Source of the DNA: DSNY01 sp016861185
Lineage (GTDB): Bacteria > Pseudomonadota > Gammaproteobacteria > Burkholderiales > Burkholderiaceae_F
Direction of reading: 5' to 3'
Length of the DNA: 38,579 nucleotides
Assembly (NCBI GenBank): GCA_030263275.1
Contig: SZOR01000051.1
Location: 1-38,579 of the forward strand
The translations under genes were made by a program, and so were the position numbers. Shown here piece after piece: positions 30,796-37,572 of this stretch. How positions within the stretch are numbered: the first letter of the stretch is position 1; every line of letters starts with the position of its first letter. Below the pieces are notes generated by a model. The model saw only the letters and a program-made list of their open reading frames with translations. It was not told the DNA's origin and made no database searches.

Positions 30796-30809
30796 GTGAT
30801 CCAGGTCAA
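30796..30809. promoter_or_regulatory. Second FNR/NNR-like site upstream of mtrA
   Basis: GTGAT-CCAG-GTCAA, one perfect half-site and one with a single change, 107-120 bp upstream of ATG 30916. Confidence 0.45.
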
Positions 30810-30863
30810 CTTCCGGGCCGGGGCCGGCGGCAAAACTACGCCTGCTGAAAAAGCAAGGGGTAC

Positions 30864-30879
30864 GGTGAGGTGCGTCACA
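30864..30879. promoter_or_regulatory. CRP-like site just upstream of mtrA
   Basis: GGTGA-GGTGCG-TCACA; the inner GTGA-N6-TCAC is a perfect palindrome, nine of ten bases agreeing with TGTGA-N6-TCACA. It lies 37-52 bp before ATG 30916. Confidence 0.45.
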
Positions 30880-30915
30880 GACCGGGCCGGCCCGGACCAA
30901 AGAGGGGGTTCTCCT

Positions 30916-31836
30916 ATGCATCGTCGTCTGACCGCCGCGTTGATGAGCGCGGGCGCGCTGGCGCTGTCGCTCGTCTTCACTTCACCGGCGCTTGCGCAAG
31001 CGAAGTCGGCGGAAACGCCGGTTTGCGCCAAGTGTCACGAGGAATCGCACACGTCCATTGCGCTGACGGCGCACGGGGCGCGCAACGACGCCAGCGGGCG
31101 GCTGTGCCAGGCCTGCCACGGCGACGCGACCGAGCACCTGAAGGACCCGACCAAGATCGGCATGACGAACCGCTTCGCGAAGAAGCTGCCCGGCGACGAC
31201 AAGAGCCAGATCTGCCTGGCCTGCCATGACGGCCATCGCCAGCTCACGTTCTGGGATTCGGGCAAGCACCGCAAGAACGACGTCGCCTGCAACGACTGCC
31301 ACAACATCCACGGGAAACCGGGCAACCCGTCGGTCAGCCCCTTCGTGACGACGCAGCGGACGCTGCAGTACGAGACCTGCAACACCTGCCACAAGAACAT
31401 CCGGTCGCAGATCAACAAGACCTCGCACCACCCGATCGTCGAGGGCAAGGTCGCCTGCTCGGACTGCCACAACCCCCACGGTGCGCTCAGCCACGCGATG
31501 GTGAAGAACGAGTCGGTCAACCAGCTCTGCATCGACTGCCACGGCGACAAGCGCGGCCCGTTCATCTGGGAACACGCGCCGGTCGAGGAGAACTGCCTGT
31601 CCTGCCACAACGCGCACGGCTCGAACCACGCGAAGCTGCTGAACGAGAAGGTGCCGAACCTGTGCCAGGACTGCCACGACTGGTCGCGCCATCCGGGCAC
31701 GTTCTACGGCGGCAACAACAGCTTCGCGCCGGGGACGCAGAACACCCGCTTCCTCGCCCGCTCGTGCGTCAACTGCCACCAGGCGATCCACGGCAGCAAC
31801 GCGCCGGGCAACCGCGGCAAGTTCTTCACGCGATAA
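30916..31836 (+). CDS. mtrA: DmsE-family decahaem cytochrome c (MtrA/MtoA/PioA)
   Basis: 306 residues from ATG 30916. Signal peptide to ALAQA (about 28). Ten CXXCH motifs: CAKCH, CQACH, CLACH, CNDCH, CNTCH, CSDCH, CIDCH, CLSCH, CQDCH and CVNCH, all normally spaced. Family marks include HDGHRQLTFWDSGKH, CHNIHGKPGNP, TSHHPIVEGKVACSDCHNPH and WSRHPGTFYGG. It inserts in the MtrB barrel and carries electrons across the outer membrane. No outer-surface MtrC-type gene follows, so the pair resembles the MtoAB/PioAB arrangement linked to extracellular Fe(II) oxidation, though direction cannot be proven here. Confidence 0.95.
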   Translation: MHRRLTAALMSAGALALSLVFTSPALAQAKSAETPVCAKCHEESHTSIALTAHGARNDASGRLCQACHGDATEHLKDPTKIGMTNRFAKKLPGDDKSQICLACHDGHRQLTFWDSGKHRKNDVACNDCHNIHGKPGNPSVSPFVTTQRTLQYETCNTCHKNIRSQINKTSHHPIVEGKVACSDCHNPHGALSHAMVKNESVNQLCIDCHGDKRGPFIWEHAPVEENCLSCHNAHGSNHAKLLNEKVPNLCQDCHDWSRHPGTFYGGNNSFAPGTQNTRFLARSCVNCHQAIHGSNAPGNRGKFFTR

Positions 31837-31846
31837 GGAGGCGAAC

Positions 31847-34021
31847 ATGACACGCAAACTGATTTCGGTCCTGATCGCGAACCTGTTCGTCGCCGCGCCC
31901 GCGTTCGCGCAGGACTTCCAGCTCGGCGGTTCGGTCGGCGTCGGCGGGCTGTACGTCGACGACGAGACGGTCGACGCGGCCAAGCTCAACGAGTACCGCG
32001 ACCTGTCCAACGGCGTGCTGTCGGTGATCGACGTCAAGGGCCGCAGCCGCAACTACTACCTGGACGTGTACGGCGAGAACCTCGCGCGCGACGACATGTT
32101 CATCGACGTGCGCGGCGGCGGCTACGGCCTGTTCAAGTACCAGCTCTACAGCGACAGCCTGCGCCACAACTTCACGTTCGGCGCGCGCTCGCCGTACAGC
32201 GGCATCGGCACCGCGCTGCAGACGATCGACACGTCCGCCGGCGCGGTCGCCACGGTCGGCAACCCCGCGCTGTGGTCGAGCTACGACCTCGAGTACAAGC
32301 GCCGCAAGGACGGCGGCGCGCTCGAGTTCTCGTTCAACTCCCCGTGGTACGTGCGCGTCGACGCCAACCAGATCGTCTTCGACGGCAACAAGCTGCAGTC
32401 CTACGCCAAGGGCACCAGCCCCGGCAACGGCTACGTCGATTTCGCGATACCGGTGGACTACAAGACGAAGAACCTTTCGCTCGAAGGCGGCTACGCGAGC
32501 AAGCGGCTGCAGGTGTCGCTGAACTTCCTGTCGAGCAAGTTCGAGAACGACAACCCGGTGCTGCGCTGGAGCAACAACTTCTTCGGCGGGCTCGACGCTT
32601 CGCCGCTGGCGCCCGACAACGACTACAAGCGCTGGAGCGCGAACGCGATCTTCAAGCAGCTTCCGTTGGGCTCGGCGCTGGCGGTGCGCTACACGACCAG
32701 CACGGCCGAAAACGACGTCGCGATCCTGCCGACGATGCTGTCGACCGGCGGCACCAACCCGACGAGCAATCCGACCAGCCCGGTGTTCCGCGGCGACATC
32801 AAGTACGACACGTATTCGATTTCGCTCACGTCGAACCCGACGCGGCAGATCGACACGCGGCTGTACCTGAACAGCTTCGAGAAGAAGAACGAGTCGAGCA
32901 AGATCGACTTCCTCGCGCTGCCCGCCGGTTTCGGTTGCGGCGACAATCCGCAGGCGGGTCCGCCGGCGGTGTCCGACTGCGACACCGAGCTGTTCAGCTA
33001 CGAGAAGAAGAACTACGGCGTCGAGGCGGGCTTCCGGCTGAACCCGCAGAACAAGTTCAACGCCGGCTTCGACTACTCCGACCTCGAGCGGCACCGCAAG
33101 GACTCGACCGAAACGGAGGAGAAGAAGTACTCGCTCGAGTGGAAGAACAGCTCGCTCGACCTGATGCGCGCACGCGTCAAGTACCAGTTCACCGAGCGCC
33201 GCTCGAACTTCGTCGGCGGCAATCTCGGCGCCAACGCCAACGACCCGCTGTTCCTGCAACGCTTCGTCGCGCGCTACGACGTGTCGAACCTGGACCAGGA
33301 TCTCGTCAAGCTGGCGCTGGACTTCGCGCCGTCGCCGACCGTCGACTTCGGCATCGAGCTGAACCTGAAGAAGAACAAGTACAAGGACACGATCCTCGGC
33401 CGCACCAAGGACGACCGCCAGGAGCTGTACGTGACGGCGGCCTTCGGCGACCGCGACGTGTTCCGCGTGCTGGCCTTCGCCGACTACGAAGTGATCAAGT
33501 ACGACTCGGTCCACCGCACGATCAACGCGGGCGCCTGCCCGGTGACCTCGCCGAACTGCTTCGACCCGTTCCAGCCGGCGACGACGACCGCGTTCAACTG
33601 GTCGGCACGCAACAAGGACACGAACTCGTCCTTCGGCCTGGGCTTCGACTGGCCGGTGCGCGAGCAGCTGATGGTCAAGGGCTCGGTCCTGTGGGGCCGC
33701 AGCGAAGGCGACGTCGCGGTGACCGCGCAGACGCTGCCGAGCGGCGCGCCCGCGGCCACGCTGGTGCCGATCACGAACTACGGCAACAACGAGAAGTGGG
33801 CCTTCAACCTCAAGGGCATCTACCGCCTGAACCGCAACTGGGAGCTGACCGGCGGCTACTCGTACGAAGAGCTGAAGTTCAACGACGTGCAGTTCAACGG
33901 CTACACGTACGTCGTTCCGGTCACGCCGATCAGCGCGAGCACGAGCTACCTGTCGGGCTGGTACGCGAACCCCAGCTACCAGGCGAACATCGTGTACCTG
34001 ATCGCCAAATACAAGTTCTGA
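31847..34021 (+). CDS. mtrB: MtrB/PioB-family outer-membrane beta-barrel
   Basis: 724 residues from ATG 31847, with AAGGAGG upstream, 10 bp after mtrA. Signal peptide MTRKLISVLIANLFVAAPAF, AFAQD. Opening GGSVGVGGLYVDDE and YRDLSNGVLSVIDVKGRSRN match the start of the MtrB/PioB family. Many amphipathic strands follow (YISLTSNP-like repeats, FNAGFDYSDLERHRKDSTE), and it ends YLIAKYKF with C-terminal Phe. No N-terminal CXXC as in Shewanella MtrB; the Cys pairs in the loops (GCGDNPQ..DCDTE, CPVTSPNCFD) could form disulfides. It sheathes the decahaem MtrA. Confidence 0.95.
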   Translation: MTRKLISVLIANLFVAAPAFAQDFQLGGSVGVGGLYVDDETVDAAKLNEYRDLSNGVLSVIDVKGRSRNYYLDVYGENLARDDMFIDVRGGGYGLFKYQLYSDSLRHNFTFGARSPYSGIGTALQTIDTSAGAVATVGNPALWSSYDLEYKRRKDGGALEFSFNSPWYVRVDANQIVFDGNKLQSYAKGTSPGNGYVDFAIPVDYKTKNLSLEGGYASKRLQVSLNFLSSKFENDNPVLRWSNNFFGGLDASPLAPDNDYKRWSANAIFKQLPLGSALAVRYTTSTAENDVAILPTMLSTGGTNPTSNPTSPVFRGDIKYDTYSISLTSNPTRQIDTRLYLNSFEKKNESSKIDFLALPAGFGCGDNPQAGPPAVSDCDTELFSYEKKNYGVEAGFRLNPQNKFNAGFDYSDLERHRKDSTETEEKKYSLEWKNSSLDLMRARVKYQFTERRSNFVGGNLGANANDPLFLQRFVARYDVSNLDQDLVKLALDFAPSPTVDFGIELNLKKNKYKDTILGRTKDDRQELYVTAAFGDRDVFRVLAFADYEVIKYDSVHRTINAGACPVTSPNCFDPFQPATTTAFNWSARNKDTNSSFGLGFDWPVREQLMVKGSVLWGRSEGDVAVTAQTLPSGAPAATLVPITNYGNNEKWAFNLKGIYRLNRNWELTGGYSYEELKFNDVQFNGYTYVVPVTPISASTSYLSGWYANPSYQANIVYLIAKYKF

Positions 34022-34044
34022 AGAAACTGTTCGAAGCGACTCGG

Positions 34045-34070
34045 GCCGCGCCGCTGGCGCGGCTTTTTTT
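34045..34070 (+). terminator. Rho-independent terminator after mtrAB
   Basis: Stem GCCGCGCC/GGCGCGGC with loop GCT, followed by seven T, 23 bp after the mtrB stop. Confidence 0.93.
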
Positions 34071-34162
34071 GTTCGCCCCTTCGCGGCCCGCGCGCACTTG
34101 TGGCGGCTGGCCCGCTCGCTTACCCTTCGCGCCCGACCGATCCCTCGCGAAGCGCGCGAAGC

Positions 34163-34270
34163 TCCCCTCGCCCTCAGGGGCGGAGGCGGGAATGCGCGGA
34201 GCGAAGCTCTGCGCCGCCGAAGCCGCGAGCGCCTGCAAGCGCGAGCGTGGGCAGGGGCGGGGGAGAGGGT
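34163..34270. repeat. Degraded REP-like element upstream of ccmA
   Basis: The gap 34071-34299 holds C/G-rich arms (CTCCCCTCGCCCTCAGGGG on the left, GCAGGGGCGGGGGAGAGGG on the right) around inner inverted pieces such as GCGGAGCGAAGCTCTGCGC. It looks like a larger member of the family at 24231 and 26246. A ccm promoter must lie here or upstream but was not identified. Confidence 0.5.
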
Positions 34271-34299
34271 GGGTTTCGGATCGGCGGCACGAAGGAAAG

Positions 34300-34932
34300 A
34301 TGCTCGAAGCGATCGATCTCGAATGCGTGCGCGGTGAACGGCTGCTGTTCCGGCATCTGTCGTTCCGCGTCGATGCGGGCACCTGCATGCACATCGCGGG
34401 CGAAAACGGCGCCGGCAAGACGAGCCTGCTGCGCATCCTGTGCGGGCTGATGACGCCGGCGCACGGCGAAATCCGCTGGCGCGGCGAAAACGTGCGCACG
34501 TTGCGCGAGGAATACTGGCAGGCGCTCGCCTACGTCGGTCACCTGAACGGCGTCAAGGACGATCTTTCCGCGGCGGAAAACGTGCACTACGCGGCGGCGA
34601 TCGCCGGGCGCAGCGGTTCGCTCGGGCGCGCGCGCGAAGCGCTCGCCGCGCTGGGGCTCGCAGGCTTCGAGGACTCGCTCGCGCGCTCGCTGTCGCAGGG
34701 GCAGAAGCGGCGCGTGGCGCTGGCGCGGCTGTTCCTCGCCGACGCCGCGCCATTGTGGATCCTCGACGAGCCGTTCACCGCGCTCGACGTGCGCGGCGTG
34801 GCGGTGCTGACGAAGCTCGTCGCCGCGCAACTCGAGCGCGGCGGCTGCGTCGTGCTGACGACGCACCAGGAGGTGCCGCTGCCGGGTCACGTGATGCGAC
34901 TCGATCTGCGCGTCGCGGAGCCGGTCGCATGA
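34300..34932 (+). CDS. ccmA: Haem exporter ATP-binding protein CcmA
   Basis: 210 residues from ATG 34300, with GAAGGAA upstream. ABC ATPase: Walker A GENGAGKT (34-41), Q-loop region YVGHLNGVKDDLSAAENV (typical CcmA), signature LSQGQKRRVALARL, Walker B LWILDEPFTALD, switch TTHQE. It powers release of holo-CcmE from the CcmABCD complex. Overlaps ccmB (ATGA). Confidence 0.96.
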   Translation: MLEAIDLECVRGERLLFRHLSFRVDAGTCMHIAGENGAGKTSLLRILCGLMTPAHGEIRWRGENVRTLREEYWQALAYVGHLNGVKDDLSAAENVHYAAAIAGRSGSLGRAREALAALGLAGFEDSLARSLSQGQKRRVALARLFLADAAPLWILDEPFTALDVRGVAVLTKLVAAQLERGGCVVLTTHQEVPLPGHVMRLDLRVAEPVA

Positions 34933-35597
34933 TGCGCACGATCGCCACCGTCGTGCGGCGCGACCTGCTGCTCGCGTTCCGCCAGCGCGCCGACGTCGCC
35001 AACACGCTGCTGTTCTTCGTCGTCGTCGTGACGATGGTGCCGCTTGGCGTCGGTCCCGAGTTGAACACGCTGCGGACGATCGCGCCCGGCATCGTGTGGG
35101 TCGCCGCGTTGCTGGCGGCGATCCTGTCGCTGAATCGTCTGTTCGCCAACGACTACGCCGACGGCACGCTCGAGCAGATGCTGCTGACCGGCGAGCCGCT
35201 GCCGGTCATCGTGCTGGCGAAAGCCGCCGCGCACTGGCTCGTCACCGGGCTGCCGATCACGGGCATGGCGGTGCTGCTGGCGGTGATGTTCGACCTCGAC
35301 CCCGGCACCACCGGGATCCTCGTCGCGTCGCTCGCGCTCGGCACGCCTGCGCTGTCGCTGATCGGCGCGGTCGGCGCGGCGCTGACGCTGGGACTGCGCG
35401 GTGGCGGTGTGCTGATCACGCTGCTCGTGTTGCCCCTGTACGTCCCGGTGCTGATCTTCGGCGCCGGCGCGGTCGAAACGGCTGCCGGCGGCCTGTCGCC
35501 GCAGGGCCATCTGCTGCTGCTCGGCGCGATGTCCCTCGGCGCGACCGTACTTGCGCCGTGGGCAATCGCCGCGGCGCTGCGGATTTCTTTGGAATAA
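34929..35597 (+). CDS. ccmB: Haem exporter permease CcmB
   Basis: 222 residues from ATG 34929 (an adjacent ATG at 34932 is equally possible). Six membrane helices; family motifs are RRDLLLAFRQRADVANTLLF, NRLFANDYADGTLEQML, VLPLYVPVLIFGAGAV and LGATVLAPWAIAAALRISLE. It forms the ABC transporter with CcmA. A 174-bp gap with a small GGCCGA/TCGGCC hairpin separates it from ccmC. Confidence 0.95.
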   Translation: MMRTIATVVRRDLLLAFRQRADVANTLLFFVVVVTMVPLGVGPELNTLRTIAPGIVWVAALLAAILSLNRLFANDYADGTLEQMLLTGEPLPVIVLAKAAAHWLVTGLPITGMAVLLAVMFDLDPGTTGILVASLALGTPALSLIGAVGAALTLGLRGGGVLITLLVLPLYVPVLIFGAGAVETAAGGLSPQGHLLLLGAMSLGATVLAPWAIAAALRISLE

Positions 35598-35771
35598 TCC
35601 GCGCTCGCGCCCAGCGCCGGGCCGAGTCGGCCGAGACATTTTTCGGCCTACCCCGCCGCCTCGGGGAATCTCCCTACTCCGCTATTGTCACAGGCTCGGT
35701 TACGAAAGCGGGCGCCGGTTTGCGGCAAGACAAGCTTCACAGGGATCCGGCCCGTAGACTGCGCTCCGATC

Positions 35772-36533
35772 ATGTCATCCACCGCCACCGCCAGTTCCGG
35801 CTTCAGCCTGTTTCGCTTCGCGGCGCCGCACGTGTTCTATCCGCTCGCCGGGCGGATGGTGCCGTGGTTCGCGGCGCTGGCGGCCGTGCTGACCGTCGCG
35901 GGACTGTACGTCGGCTTCTTCGTCGCGCCGACCGATTTCCAGCAGGGCGAGAGCTACCGCATCATCTTCATCCACGTGCCGTCGGCCTGGATGGCGATGT
36001 TCCTGTACGTCGTGATGGCGTTCTGGGCGGGCGTGGGCCTCGTGTTCAACACGCGGCTGTCGGCGATGATGGCGAGCGCGATCGCCCCCACGGGTGCGCT
36101 GATGGCCTTCATCGCGCTGTGGACCGGCGCGCTGTGGGGGCGGCCCACGTGGGGCGCGTACTGGGTGTGGGACGCCCGGCTCACCTCGACGCTGATCCTG
36201 CTGTTCCTGTACCTCGGCTTCATCGCGCTGCAGGCGGCGATCGACGATCCGCGCCGCGCCGACAAGGCGAGCGCCGTGCTCGCCCTGGTCGGCGTCGTCA
36301 ACGTACCGATCATCTATTTCTCGGTGCAGTGGTGGAACACGCTGCACCAGGGCGCGTCGGTCAAGCCCGGCGGGACGTCGATGGCCGCGACCATGCTGAC
36401 CGGCATGCTGCTGATGGTGTTCGCTTTCTGGATGTACGCGATCGCCGCGGTGCTGGTCCGGGTGCGCGCGATCCTGCTTGAGCGCGAACGGCGCGCTGCC
36501 TGGGTGCAGGAACTCGCCGCGCGCGAACGCTAA
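35772..36533 (+). CDS. ccmC: Haem handling protein CcmC
   Basis: 253 residues from ATG 35772. Six membrane helices, the tryptophan-rich haem-handling segment WGRPTWGAYWVWDARLTS, and periplasmic histidines in IFIHVPSAWMAM and WWNTLHQGASV. It loads haem onto CcmE. The ribosome site is weak, so the start rests on protein alignment logic. Confidence 0.95.
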   Translation: MSSTATASSGFSLFRFAAPHVFYPLAGRMVPWFAALAAVLTVAGLYVGFFVAPTDFQQGESYRIIFIHVPSAWMAMFLYVVMAFWAGVGLVFNTRLSAMMASAIAPTGALMAFIALWTGALWGRPTWGAYWVWDARLTSTLILLFLYLGFIALQAAIDDPRRADKASAVLALVGVVNVPIIYFSVQWWNTLHQGASVKPGGTSMAATMLTGMLLMVFAFWMYAIAAVLVRVRAILLERERRAAWVQELAARER

Positions 36534-36566
36534 GGGACAGGGCATCGGCCTGCGGAGGAGCGTGCT

Positions 36567-36746
36567 TTGAACTGGGGGAGCCTCGAGAACTTCCTGAACA
36601 TGGGCGGCTACGCCTGGTACGTCTGGGGTTCGTACGGCGTGACGGTCGTCGTGCTGGTCGCCGAGATGTTGTCGTTGCGCGCGCGCCGGCGGCGCGCGTT
36701 GCAGGAAGTGACGCGCTACGCGAGCGCGTCGAAAGGAAACGGGTAG
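36567..36746 (+). CDS. ccmD: CcmD, small membrane subunit
   Basis: 59 residues from TTG 36567, with GGAGGAG 6 bp upstream. MNWGSLENFLNMGGYAWYVW is the classic CcmD opening (FxxMGGYxxYVW), followed by one membrane helix (GVTVVVLVAEMLSL) and the basic tail RARRRRALQEV. Needed for release of holo-CcmE. Its TAG shares a base with the GTG of ccmE. Confidence 0.93.
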   Translation: MNWGSLENFLNMGGYAWYVWGSYGVTVVVLVAEMLSLRARRRRALQEVTRYASASKGNG

Positions 36747-37192
36747 TGAAACCGCGTCACAAGAGATTCGCACTGATCATCGGCGGCGTGGCCGTGCTCG
36801 GCGTAGCCGTCGCGCTGATCCTGTCGGCGTTCCAGCAGAACCTGGTGTTCTTCTTTTCGCCGTCGGATGTCGCCGCGCACAAGGCGCCGCAGGCCAGGGC
36901 TTTCCGCATCGGCGGACTGGTCGAGGAGGGCAGCGTCAAGCGCGAAGGCGTAATGGTGAGCTTCCGCGTCACCGACACCGCGCACGCGATCCCGGTCGTC
37001 TACAAGGGCATCCTGCCGGACCTGTTCAAGGAAGGGAAAGGCGTGGTCGCGCAAGGCAAGCTCGGCCCCGACGGCGTCTTCCAGGCCTCCGAGGTCCTCG
37101 CCAAGCACGACGAAAATTACATGCCGCCGGAAGCGGGGCACGCACTCGAACAGGCCCAGAAGGCCCAGAGATCGGTGCAAGTGAACCAATGA
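36746..37192 (+). CDS. ccmE: Periplasmic haem chaperone CcmE
   Basis: 148 residues from GTG 36746. One N-terminal anchor (FALIIGGVAVLGVAVALILS), an OB-fold core (FRIGGLVEEGSVKREGV, VSFRVTDTAHAIPVVYKGIL), and the covalent haem site H121 with Y125 in LAKHDENYMPPE. The tail after this motif is repeated in diverged form in the short frame that follows. Confidence 0.95.
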   Translation: MKPRHKRFALIIGGVAVLGVAVALILSAFQQNLVFFFSPSDVAAHKAPQARAFRIGGLVEEGSVKREGVMVSFRVTDTAHAIPVVYKGILPDLFKEGKGVVAQGKLGPDGVFQASEVLAKHDENYMPPEAGHALEQAQKAQRSVQVNQ

Positions 37193-37350
37193 GACGCAGG
37201 CGGCATGTGATTTCGGCGAAGGCTAACGTGAGCGAAGCGAACGTTAAGCGAGCGAACGCGAGCGGCCGGAACCAGAACTACATGCCGCCCGAGGCGGCGC
37301 ACGCGGTCGAGCAGGCGCACAAGGCGCAGAAGACCGTGCGCACGGATTGA
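37189..37350 (+). pseudogene. Short frame carrying a diverged copy of the ccmE 3' end
   Basis: 53-codon frame from ATG 37189, overlapping the ccmE stop (ATGA). Residues 1-28 come from a repeat-like stretch (VSEANVKRANASG). Residues 29-53 (NQNYMPPEAAHAVEQAHKAQ and KTVRTD) copy the end of CcmE (ENYMPPEAGHALEQAQKAQ), offset 161 bp, with roughly three quarters nucleotide identity. The haem-binding His is absent, so it cannot work as CcmE. Either a remnant of an older ccmE replaced by recombination, or an expressed small peptide. Confidence 0.8.
37219..37262. repeat. Palindrome-containing repeat within the ccmE-end copy
   Basis: TAACGT-gagcgaagcga-ACGTTA inverted repeat, then AGCGAGCGAACGCGAGCGG, a string of GCGA-type units. 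Looks like an inserted interspersed element between the two copies of the ccmE end. Confidence 0.55.
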
Positions 37351-37362
37351 CGCTCGCGCTGG

Positions 37363-37503
37363 TTGTTCGCGAACACGGGAGACACGGAGGACAAGTTCTT
37401 TGAGGTTCGCTTTTCTCGGTGTTCTCCGTGTCTCCGTGGTGAACACATTCACCTTCGAAGGCTGTGATGTAACCACCGAGACAGAGAGCACACGGAGAAG
37501 GAC
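37363..37503. repeat. Interspersed palindromic element in the ccmE-ccmF gap
   Basis: Contains GAGACACGGAG (37379-37389) and its inverse CTCCGTGTCTC (37424-37434), plus a third related unit, ACCACCGAGACAGAGAGC (37471-37488). This accounts for most of the 222 bp between the ccmE remnant and ccmF. Its lower GC marks it off from both genes. Confidence 0.7.
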
Positions 37504-37572
37504 GGGGTCTTGGCTTTGCGTTCTGCACGCTGACTCCAACAGTCGAGCCGCACCAACGATCGGACGAAACAG

